Counted from the stretch's first letter, positions 1-4,685 are shown. The stretch is 5,173 nt of DNA from Kiritimatiellota bacterium (GCA_013151705.1 JAADHT010000058.1:2969-8141); one strand, 5' to 3'. Notes: generated from the letters alone by a model not told the origin. Made by a program: numbers and translations.

Positions 1-1041
1 ATGATCTTGGTCAAAACGGAATTTGCGACCTATCACCCTGGCGGCGGCTAGAATGTCCTCGTCGAAGAGATCAGGTTGTCCGGCTTTCTCACGGAGCATG
101 TTGCCTAGAACGACACTACGAGTGTCGGCGACCACCACGGTTACCTTGTCGGATTTCGAATGCTTCAACAGATTGTCGATGAAAAGGCAACAAGGCTCCA
201 ATCCGGTGGCGTAGTAGTCGGAGATACCATATCTCTCCGCGATTTCCGCAGGTGATTTGTTTGTTATCCGGGCCTCAATCTGTTTGAGTTGTTTTTTGCC
301 GATCGACGCGAAATTCGCGACTTTGCGTGCCGAATGCGATATTTTCAGAATACTTCTGGCGTTGCCGCCGGTCACGATAAGCGTGTCCGCGCCGTCCTGG
401 TCGTCCACCAGACGCGAAACAGTCTCCACCAGATTGGCGGTGAAATCATCCATCGCCTGGTGGACGTCGAATTTTCCGGTGTGGGCCTGCTCGATGATCT
501 CGCGCAGCCGCAATGTACCGAAGTTGAGCGACAGCATGTTCGTGAGAAGCCCGTCGTCCGACAAAAAAAATTGGCTCGCTCCGGTACCGATGTTGCAGAC
601 GACCACTTTGCGGGAATTGAGTTTCAAACGCCCCTCTAGACGCTCCTTCACCGACAGATGGGTCAGCTTCACCTCCTCGGCGGCTTCGAGAACCTTCAAT
701 CTCAAACCGGAAACCCGCTCGATGCGATCGATGAACACGTCTCTATTGGCGGCCTCCCTTACCGCGCTTGTCGCGAAGGCGGCATAATCCGAAACGGCGC
801 ACTCCCGCATTTTCACCGCGAATCCCGCGAGAATTCCGGCCGCCTCGCGGATGCTTTCCGGTAAGATGAATCCTTTCACGAAGACATCGCCTCCGAGAAG
901 GAGCGGAATAGAGAGATTCTCGAGTGTTGAAATCTCGCCGTTCGAATGCTGGTATATTCCAAGTCTGGCGGCATGGGCGCCAACATCGACTACCCCATAC
1001 ACCCCGTCCAATTCACTTGTTTTGCGCCTACGTTTGTTCAT
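1..1041 (-). CDS. Ppx/GppA-family phosphatase homologue, C-terminus cut by the window edge
   Basis: 347 codons are visible from an ATG at 1041-1039, and the frame is still open at base 1. The protein has the two-lobed actin-like fold order of exopolyphosphatase/pppGpp phosphatases: a first nucleotide loop VVDVGAHAARL (about residues 17-27), the ATSAVREA block (90-97), the acidic EAAEEVKL block (119-126, where E. coli Ppx has its catalytic Glu121 region), a second loop NIGTGASQ (150-157), FGTLRL (174-179), and VTGGNA (223-228). The family normally has D-I-G-G-G-S-T-E in the second loop; here the Asp is Asn and the Glu is Gln, and the first loop has His where Asn is usual. Enzymatic activity is therefore doubtful. 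The visible end (EDILAAARVIGRKF) looks like entry into the helical HD-like C-terminal domain of long Ppx proteins. An in-frame TTG at 1047 has an AGGA 5 nt upstream and could be the real start; the ATG has the same AGGA at 11 nt. It lies 39 bp after the CPBP gene, so co-transcription is likely. Confidence 0.82.
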   Translation of the reverse strand, partial: MNKRRRKTSELDGVYGVVDVGAHAARLGIYQHSNGEISTLENLSIPLLLGGDVFVKGFILPESIREAAGILAGFAVKMRECAVSDYAAFATSAVREAANRDVFIDRIERVSGLRLKVLEAAEEVKLTHLSVKERLEGRLKLNSRKVVVCNIGTGASQFFLSDDGLLTNMLSLNFGTLRLREIIEQAHTGKFDVHQAMDDFTANLVETVSRLVDDQDGADTLIVTGGNARSILKISHSARKVANFASIGKKQLKQIEARITNKSPAEIAERYGISDYYATGLEPCCLFIDNLLKHSKSDKVTVVVADTRSVVLGNMLREKAGQPDLFDEDILAAARVIGRKFRFDQDH

Positions 1042-1080
1042 ATACAATCATATCCTATCAATGTTTGAATCCATGGAAAA

Positions 1081-1884
1081 CTATCTCAACACGGTCTCCG
1101 CGCCTTTTCCAAATATCCCGAGTTTATAGATCAACAACAGTCCGATCGCAATGGCGTTATGCGCGGAATGGAAAAGCATGCAGGAGAAAATGGATTTCGT
1201 TTTAACGTAAAGGGTCTGCAGGACGATTCCCAACGAAAAAAGTACGAGAAACGACACCGCGTTCAAATGGAAGACCGCGAAGATGAAAGAGGTGGCGAAC
1301 AATGCGCCCAACACTCCCCAACGCCGCGCGAGATAATTGAAAATGACGCCCCGAAAAACGATTTCCTCGACAATTGGAGCGACCACGACCGCGGCGAATG
1401 CAACTACACAGAAAACGCTCCAATCGGATTCCAGCAGGAACTTTTGCAAGGCTTGGGACAGCTTAAGCATGGCGTCCATCGTATCCGGCGCCATCGGTTT
1501 CAGAAGCTCCACAAGCGACAACGATAAAAAAGAGAATACGGCGAAGGGAACGAATAGGCACAGCTCCAAGCCGACGGCCAATGGAATGAACCATTTGCGC
1601 CAATTGACGAATGCGCCGACTCGGAGAAAATCCGAGGTCTTACCGAACAAAACGGCCGTCCCGACCACCCCGAACAGCATGAACAGTTGTGACGCAAAAA
1701 CCTGATTCACCGTCAGAAACAGTTTACCGCACCCCAAAGCGACGAACAATGCGGTGGATCGGATGATGTAGAATTGCCCGAAAACGTATGTCACCGGCAC
1801 GGAGGCGGCGGCGACTGCTATCCAGAAATCACCTCCGCCTTTGGATTCGCCAAATTCTGTTTTGCTATTATCCAAATCTTTCAA
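1081..1884 (-). CDS. CPBP-family (CAAX-type) intramembrane metalloprotease homologue
   Basis: 267 aa, very hydrophobic, with about seven or eight membrane segments (roughly residues 20-40, 56-81, 98-128, 155-172, 177-187, 190-207, 210-227 and 233-255). All three hallmark motifs of the CPBP/Abi glutamic-type protease family are present in order: EEIVFR (173-178, the EExxxR motif), F202 to H206 (FxxxH), and H239 to N243 (HxxxN). Family members cleave or bind prenylated or other membrane peptides in the inner membrane; bacterial members are linked to bacteriocin self-immunity, stress or protein sorting, and the substrate here is unknown. The start is a TTG at 1884-1882 directly after an in-frame TAG, so no longer frame is possible. 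A GGGA lies about 10 nt upstream, which is rather far, so translation may be weak or start at the TTG of codon 4. The gene lies 76 bp after the zinc-ribbon gene and 39 bp before the Ppx-like gene, same strand. Confidence 0.88.
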   Translation of the reverse strand: MKDLDNSKTEFGESKGGGDFWIAVAAASVPVTYVFGQFYIIRSTALFVALGCGKLFLTVNQVFASQLFMLFGVVGTAVLFGKTSDFLRVGAFVNWRKWFIPLAVGLELCLFVPFAVFSFLSLSLVELLKPMAPDTMDAMLKLSQALQKFLLESDWSVFCVVAFAAVVVAPIVEEIVFRGVIFNYLARRWGVLGALFATSFIFAVFHLNAVSFLVLFSLGIVLQTLYVKTKSIFSCMLFHSAHNAIAIGLLLIYKLGIFGKGAETVLR

Positions 1885-1960
1885 CTAAAAAATATCCCTT
1901 TCCCGCATCTTTTCAGCGAAAAAATATCCTCAACGGAAATTCAGAGCCTGATTTTATCGC

Positions 1961-2344
1961 TCATTCGCGCTCGAACCTGTCGCAGTCGTCCATCGGCGCC
2001 ACCTTCTTGTCCAAAAGAGAGCAGCGATCCATAAACGGATGCGATATGTAGTGTTTGCAGTCGCGGCAGAAACGCCTCTCATCCTCAGCCGCATCCAGCG
2101 TCGGTCTCTCCACCTCATCCACACCGAGAGCGGCGGCCAACGAGGAAGTGGGACGCGATCCGCCGTCGCCTCCGTCCTTGCCCGCGTCTCTATTCCCGTC
2201 TCCATCCAAATCCGCGAGTTTCGCGCCGCAAACCGCGCAGACAAGTATGTCTCCCAGCTTTGTCCAACCATCCATCAGAGTCTTTTTCGACGCGAACGAA
2301 TCCTTTCCGCAATGCGGACAAATCACCTCGTCACCCGGTTTCAT
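1961..2344 (-). CDS. small cytosolic protein with two four-cysteine zinc-ribbon-like modules
   Basis: 127 aa with no signal peptide or membrane segment. Eight cysteines fall into two groups: C9-P-H-C12 with C36-A-V-C39 (a classical zinc ribbon, two CxxC knuckles 23 residues apart), and C93-R-D-C96 with C108 and C121 (a second, looser metal site). Between them is a Gly/Asp-rich and probably flexible linker (about 45-65). Such small ribbons often bind nucleic acid or another protein, but the sequence does not show which, and I do not recognise a named family. The ATG at 2344 has a strong ribosome site, AAGGAG at 2352-2357 with 7 nt spacing. It follows the LexA-like gene on the same strand after a 121-bp spacer that carries two direct repeats, and it heads the likely unit with the CPBP and Ppx-like genes. 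The reverse-frame ORFs over it are shadows. Confidence 0.85.
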   Translation of the reverse strand: MKPGDEVICPHCGKDSFASKKTLMDGWTKLGDILVCAVCGAKLADLDGDGNRDAGKDGGDGGSRPTSSLAAALGVDEVERPTLDAAEDERRFCRDCKHYISHPFMDRCSLLDKKVAPMDDCDRFERE

Positions 2345-2351
2345 TCCAACA

Positions 2352-2357
2352 CTCCTT
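2352..2357 (-). promoter_or_regulatory. ribosome binding site of the zinc-ribbon gene
   Basis: AAGGAG on the minus strand, 7 nt before the ATG at 2344. It fixes the start and shows that the gene is initiated independently of the LexA-like gene upstream. Confidence 0.8.
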
Positions 2358-2386
2358 CATAACATAGCGACAACAAAAGCGGCGGC

Positions 2387-2403
2387 ACACTCGAAATAAG
2401 TGT
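2387..2403. repeat. short inverted repeat in the spacer upstream of the zinc-ribbon gene
   Basis: ACACT at 2387-2391 and AGTGT at 2399-2403 form a 5-bp stem with a 7-nt loop. There is no T-run on either strand, so it is a poor terminator; it may be chance or a minor operator. Confidence 0.25.
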
Positions 2404-2419
2404 CCACATGGCTGCGAGA

Positions 2420-2458
2420 CCTGTTCGAATAGGGTCAAGAGCCTGTTCGAAAAGGGTC
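2420..2458 (-). repeat. two 17-bp direct repeats between the LexA-like gene and the zinc-ribbon gene, candidate operator
   Basis: On the plus strand CCTGTTCGAATAGGGTC (2420-2436) and CCTGTTCGAAAAGGGTC (2442-2458) differ at one base and have a period of 22 bp, about two helical turns. Two sites on the same face of the helix are typical of cooperative repressor binding. Each copy contains the octamer TGTTCGAA and can be read as GTTC-N7-GTC. The pair lies just downstream of the repressor stop codon and about 75-115 bp upstream of the zinc-ribbon start, so it could control that gene and those after it. No convincing -35/-10 pair was found next to it. The repeat is seen directly; the operator role is inferred. 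Confidence 0.55.
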
Positions 2459-2465
2459 CACCAAA

Positions 2466-3089
2466 TCAATATTGACGTTGCAGTCCAATGACTTTCCCCA
2501 TTATTTCGAGTTCCTCTATCGGAAGTGCCAGCGACTCGAACTCCGTATTCGCCGGCCGTAGCTCCAATTTGACGTCTTTCGCCGGATAATAGCTTCTCAA
2601 CAGCGTTTCGCCGCCAACCAGCGCCACCACGACATCCCCGCGTCTTATCGAATGTGTTTCCCGCACTATCACGACATCCGCGTCAAAAATTCCCAAACCG
2701 CTCATCGCGTCTCCGACAACCCTCAAAGCGAACAGATGGTTCACATCGCCACCAAGAAAAGTCGAGTCGAACGTTATCGTTCCCTCACGGTTTTGAGAGG
2801 AATCCGACCGTTTTCCCGCCTCGAGTTTTTTGAAGAGGGGAATTTCGACCACGGGCAGTTTCCGGCGTTCTAGAATCGCCACTTTCCTCGACAACGCAAT
2901 ACTGCGCGCCTTCGAGCTTCTTGTTATGAATCCTTTTTTCTGCAACGCCTTGAGATGGGCGAAAACCGTCGAGGTTTTTATCCCGAAATGATCAGCGATT
3001 TCGTACACTGTCGGCGCCATCCCCTCCGTGACGCTGAATCGTTCGATGAAATGAATGAAATCCTTCTGCCTGGCCGTTAGTCCTTTCAT
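2466..3089 (-). CDS. lexA: LexA/S24-family repressor with catalytic Ser and Lys replaced
   Basis: 207 aa, the usual LexA length (about 200). Residues 1-67 form the winged helix-turn-helix: LTARQKDFIHFI, then APTVYEIADHFGIKTSTVFAHLKALQ in the helix-turn-helix position, then the wing KGFITRSSKARSIAL. Residues 78-207 match the S24 latent-protease dimer domain: the cleavage bond Ala91-Gly92, the VVGDAM block (124-129), DADVVIVR, GDVVVAL, LRPANTEF and IMGKVIGL near the end. LexA of E. coli represses DNA-damage genes and cuts itself when RecA is activated, using Ser119 and Lys156. Here the Ser position is Ala128 (GCG codon) and the Lys position is Leu164 (TTG in TLLR). Self-cleavage should therefore be impossible although the Ala-Gly bond remains. 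The start at 3089 is set by AGGGAG 5 nt upstream; the longer frame to 3161 would begin inside the promoter. It is probably a DNA-binding repressor with another induction route, and its targets are unknown. Confidence 0.9.
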   Translation of the reverse strand: MKGLTARQKDFIHFIERFSVTEGMAPTVYEIADHFGIKTSTVFAHLKALQKKGFITRSSKARSIALSRKVAILERRKLPVVEIPLFKKLEAGKRSDSSQNREGTITFDSTFLGGDVNHLFALRVVGDAMSGLGIFDADVVIVRETHSIRRGDVVVALVGGETLLRSYYPAKDVKLELRPANTEFESLALPIEELEIMGKVIGLQRQY

Positions 3090-3094
3090 ACACA

Positions 3095-3100
3095 CTCCCT
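3095..3100 (-). promoter_or_regulatory. ribosome binding site deciding the LexA-like start
   Basis: AGGGAG on the minus strand, 5 nt before the ATG at 3089-3087. It supports a 207-residue protein that starts MKGLTARQ, exactly where LexA proteins begin, rather than the 231-residue open frame. Confidence 0.8.
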
Positions 3101-3132
3101 GATAACGTAATGATTCAACGGATAAACAGTGG

Positions 3133-3161
3133 AACATACTATTGAAAATGAGTGCTTTCAA
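3133..3161 (-). promoter_or_regulatory. sigma70-type promoter of the LexA-like gene
   Basis: On the minus strand a -35 box TTGAAA (3161-3156) is followed by a 17-bp spacer and a -10 box TATGTT (3138-3133). Transcription would begin near 3126, giving a 5' leader of about 37 nt before the ATG at 3089. No clear GAAC-N4-GTTC or CTGT-N8-ACAG SOS box overlaps it; only a single GTTC half-site lies at the -10. Confidence 0.6.
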
Positions 3162-3421
3162 ACACGGTCGGCAAATATTGCGAGATTTATCCAGGGCGTC
3201 GCAACCGCAATCAATTTGGTAAGGGAATCTTTAATGTTCCTAAATTCGAACATCGAACGTTCAACTTAAAACGTCGCGTTGATGGCGAATCCGACGGATG
3301 CCAAGCCGTTGGAACGCCACCGCGGGAGGGGCTGAATTCCCGAAATGCTTCTTGTCAAAGTGAAGTTTTAACGTATACACAGTACTATCGCATTGCTCTG
3401 TTATTCGCATTCTCTGATCCG
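3162..3421. other. non-coding spacer between the methyltransferase and LexA-like genes
   Basis: With the promoter part, 332 bp (3090-3421) lie without a credible gene. The open frames here lack ribosome sites, domains and convincing composition. The spacer holds two notable pieces. At 3236-3267 there is a cluster of GTTC/GAAC half-sites with 7-bp units (CGAACAT, CGAACGT, TCAACTT). At 3281-3321 there is a compact element that can fold as a three-way junction. No clear rho-independent terminator follows the methyltransferase stop at 3422. Confidence 0.5.
3281..3321 (-). other. foldable three-way-junction element, possible structured RNA or palindromic repeat
   Basis: Read on the minus strand, GGTGGCG (3321-3315) pairs with CGCCATC (3287-3281) to give a 7-bp closing stem with one G-U pair. 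It encloses two small hairpins: CCAA/TTGG with loop CGGC (3312-3301) and ATCC/GGAT with loop GTC (3299-3289). The stem is fully paired only as minus-strand RNA, because the plus strand has an A-C mismatch there. Just after it comes AACG-CGA-CGTT followed by T's (3280-3268). The pairings are seen directly; whether it is transcribed, or is a dispersed intergenic repeat, is unknown. Confidence 0.35.
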
Positions 3422-4183
3422 CTATTTTATGGCTGTAATTGAAAAATGAGTGAAAAAACTTTTCAAAGGAATTATTTTGGACACGCCTCTCAGGCATGGT
3501 ATGATTAAAGACATCATGCCGGACCAGTGCTCCTTATCTGTTACCCTGTATGATATCACAATCTTTTTAAAGCCTGTCTCCAGCAGTAGTTTTTTCAGTT
3601 TGACGGGATTGATTCCCGGAGACTGCGAATTGTGATATTCCGCGAGTTCCGCGAGATCGGAACCGAATCCTGGCTTATTTCGGTAGCGAAGCCTGTAGAC
3701 GATATGATAAAAACGGTTGAGAAAATAATTCGGATCATGATCCGTGTAGAGCGTCCCTCCATCTCTCAAAACCCTGAAACACTCCTGAAACAATTTTTCA
3801 TGCGTCAGAAGATGATGCAGCATGGCATAACAAGAGACGCAGTTGAAGCTGTCATTTTGAAACGGCAGATATTCCGCGTCCGCGGCGACAAGACAAGTGC
3901 GCGGAAACTCCTCTTTTATGGCGCGCAGCATATTTTCGCCGATATCCACAGCATAACATTCATCAAAAATCCCCTCACCTATACGGAGAAGGTTGCCGGA
4001 GCCCGTGGCGACATCAAGATACCGCCCTTTTCCCGAGCGCTCGGCAGCGGTTTTCAGCACAGCGACGCAAGCGGATCTTCGAGCGTCATTGAAGATACTC
4101 TCGTTCATATTATACTTTTCGGGAGACATATTATTGTACACCTCCCTGTTCGCGTCTTTAATTTTCCGCGCCAAACTTTTCAT
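3422..4183 (-). CDS. class I SAM-dependent methyltransferase (UbiE/Methyltransf_11-like)
   Basis: 253 aa, cytosolic, the common length for this group. The Rossmann-fold motifs are in order: motif I LDVATGSGNL (56-65, the SAM-binding glycine loop), the acidic end of strand 2 AVDIGENML (78-86, Asp80 for the ribose), AADAEYLPF (100-108, adenine contact), motif II DSFNCVSCYAMLHHL (111-125), and RVLRDGGTLYTDHDP (137-151). The C-terminal half, rich in Tyr/Arg (NYFLNRFYHIVYRLRYRNKPG), presumably forms the acceptor pocket, and its substrate cannot be read off. The ATG at 4183 has GGGA 5 nt upstream. By eye the gene is somewhat richer in A+T than its neighbours and it lies beside an insertion-element scar, so acquisition by transfer is possible. 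Its leader (4184-4310) has two hairpins that may influence expression. It is divergent from the GNAT gene at 4698. Confidence 0.88.
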   Translation of the reverse strand: MKSLARKIKDANREVYNNMSPEKYNMNESIFNDARRSACVAVLKTAAERSGKGRYLDVATGSGNLLRIGEGIFDECYAVDIGENMLRAIKEEFPRTCLVAADAEYLPFQNDSFNCVSCYAMLHHLLTHEKLFQECFRVLRDGGTLYTDHDPNYFLNRFYHIVYRLRYRNKPGFGSDLAELAEYHNSQSPGINPVKLKKLLLETGFKKIVISYRVTDKEHWSGMMSLIIPCLRGVSKIIPLKSFFTHFSITAIK

Positions 4184-4228
4184 GTTGATCCCAATGTGTT
4201 GAGATTTTCAAAAGACACCTTAACCCTA

Positions 4229-4259
4229 ATCCGTGAAAAAAACGCCTTTTTTCTCGGAT
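4229..4259. repeat. imperfect inverted repeat (A/T-rich hairpin) upstream of the methyltransferase
   Basis: Plus strand: ATCCG (4229-4233), T, GAAAAAA (4235-4241), loop ACGCC (4242-4246), TTTTTTC (4247-4253), T, CGGAT (4255-4259). This gives twelve base pairs around one T-T mismatch with a 5-nt loop. It lies 46 bp before the methyltransferase ATG, inside its probable leader. It could act as a weak terminator or attenuator, or be an insertion-element end that folds. Confidence 0.6.
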
Positions 4260-4292
4260 GGAACGCGAAATCTCGTTGATTATTAGTAAATT

Positions 4293-4314
4293 AGGATGTC
4301 CGCACATCCTTTTT
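4293..4314 (+). terminator. small hairpin with T-tail, weak terminator candidate
   Basis: AGGATGT (4293-4299), loop CCGC, ACATCCT (4304-4310): a perfect 7-bp stem followed by TTTT on the plus strand. The stem is only moderately GC-rich and no plus-strand gene ends just upstream, so it may instead block read-in toward the transposase fragment or be part of the methyltransferase leader when read on the minus strand. Confidence 0.35.
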
Positions 4315-4337
4315 CACAGCGAACCAACGAGGTTAAA

Positions 4338-4523
4338 ATGAACTACAAGATAGAACGTGGCAACGAGAAAATCAACTCGTCGGGAGGAATTTCTCTGGCG
4401 GGAGACATTTTGAACAATTCGAACATGATCGAATTCCACCACACGCGGGACACGGCCGAGCATGCGTTCCGTTGTTTCGAGTACGTCAGGGTGCGTACCC
4501 GCGAAATTCGCGGAGCGCTTTGA
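4338..4523 (+). pseudogene. truncated transposase-like fragment (N-terminus, IS1380/DDE group 1 resemblance)
   Basis: 61 codons from an ATG with GAGG 5 nt upstream, ending in TGA at 4521-4523. The first 28 residues (MNYKIERGNEKINSS, then GGISLAGDILNN) resemble the conserved N-terminus of IS1380-like DDE transposases, which start with K-I-x-x-x-G-G-x-x-L-A/V. Full transposases have about 400-450 residues. From residue 29 (NMIEFHHTRDTAEHAF) the resemblance stops, and no DDE residues can follow in so short a frame. The second half may be an out-of-place junction sequence created by an internal deletion. The family call rests on recall of the pattern, not on an alignment, and a small host protein cannot be excluded. 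Confidence 0.4.
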
Positions 4524-4530
4524 CAAACAG

Positions 4531-4550
4531 CCACTCAACTGTTAAAGTGG
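4531..4550. repeat. short inverted repeat at the right side of the element scar
   Basis: CCACT (4531-4535) and AGTGG (4546-4550) flank a 10-nt loop that contains AACTGTT. It lies 8 bp after the fragment's stop codon and 10 bp before the putative right terminal repeat. It could be a subterminal transposase site or a weak terminator without a T-tail. Confidence 0.3.
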
Positions 4551-4652
4551 AGTTCCTGGGTTTCACCATCGGGTTAGGGGGGAGGAGGGAGCTTGGTTTA
4601 TTAATCCGACTGCGAAACGTATGACTTGTCCGTCGGAATGCCAACAGGACAC

Positions 4653-4669
4653 TTGACGTCAAATATAAA
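4653..4669 (+). promoter_or_regulatory. perfect palindrome and possible -10 box upstream of the GNAT gene
   Basis: TTGACGTCAA (4653-4662) is a perfect 10-bp palindrome, followed at once by TATAAA (4664-4669). TATAAA could serve as a -10 with a start near 4676, leaving a leader of about 20 nt, but no good -35 lies 17 bp upstream. Read as a -35, TTGACG has no matching -10 at 17 bp. The palindrome could be an operator over the promoter. Confidence 0.3.
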
Positions 4670-4685
4670 GCCCCCGTTAACAAGT

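Larger units (their letters stand above)
4218..4579. mobile_element. possible remnant of an IS1380-like element with degenerate inverted ends
   Basis: CCTTAACCC...TGAAA at 4218-4238 and, on the opposite strand, CCCTAACCC...TGAAA at 4579-4561 resemble imperfect terminal inverted repeats (8 of 9 outer bases match, TGAAA is shared, with a 2-bp length difference between). They flank a transposase-like fragment, giving a 362-bp internally deleted or MITE-like element. No target-site duplication is visible and the ends are weak, so the boundaries are tentative. Confidence 0.3.

Noticed and set aside
23..864. Several plus-strand open frames over the left 860 bp
   Set aside because: They are antisense to the Ppx-like gene, which shows family motifs over its whole visible length. 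The antisense frames have no domain, are Ser/Arg rich and lack good ribosome sites.
2420..2458. Minimal CRISPR array from the two direct repeats
   Set aside because: Only two copies with a 5-bp spacer and no cas genes. Far too short for a CRISPR repeat-spacer unit.
3090..3161. N-terminal extension of the LexA-like protein to a TTG at 3161
   Set aside because: The TTG is the first triplet of the -35 box, the extra 24 residues match nothing in LexA, and the ATG at 3089 has AGGGAG at 5 nt.
3132..3161. SOS box over the promoter of the LexA-like gene
   Set aside because: Only one GAAC/GTTC half-site is present; neither GAAC-N4-GTTC, CTGT-N8-ACAG nor GTTC-N7-GTTC is complete there.
3353..3358. 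Perfect minus-strand -35 box TTGACA in the spacer
   Set aside because: No -10-like hexamer at 16 to 18 bp downstream on the minus strand.
3352..3379. Plus-strand promoter TTGTCA-N16-TATACA, antisense to the methyltransferase 3' end
   Set aside because: Both boxes are imperfect, the spacing is 16 bp and no plus-strand gene follows. It would need transcript data to be called.
3152..3497. Open frames of 96 aa (plus) and 78 aa (minus) in the spacer before the LexA-like gene
   Set aside because: No ribosome site, no domain, Arg/Cys-rich composition, and the minus frame overlaps the methyltransferase 3' end. The structure and repeats explain the region better.
3632..4279. 215-aa plus-strand open frame across the methyltransferase gene
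   Set aside because: It is the shadow of a gene with complete SAM-binding motifs and has no recognisable domain of its own.
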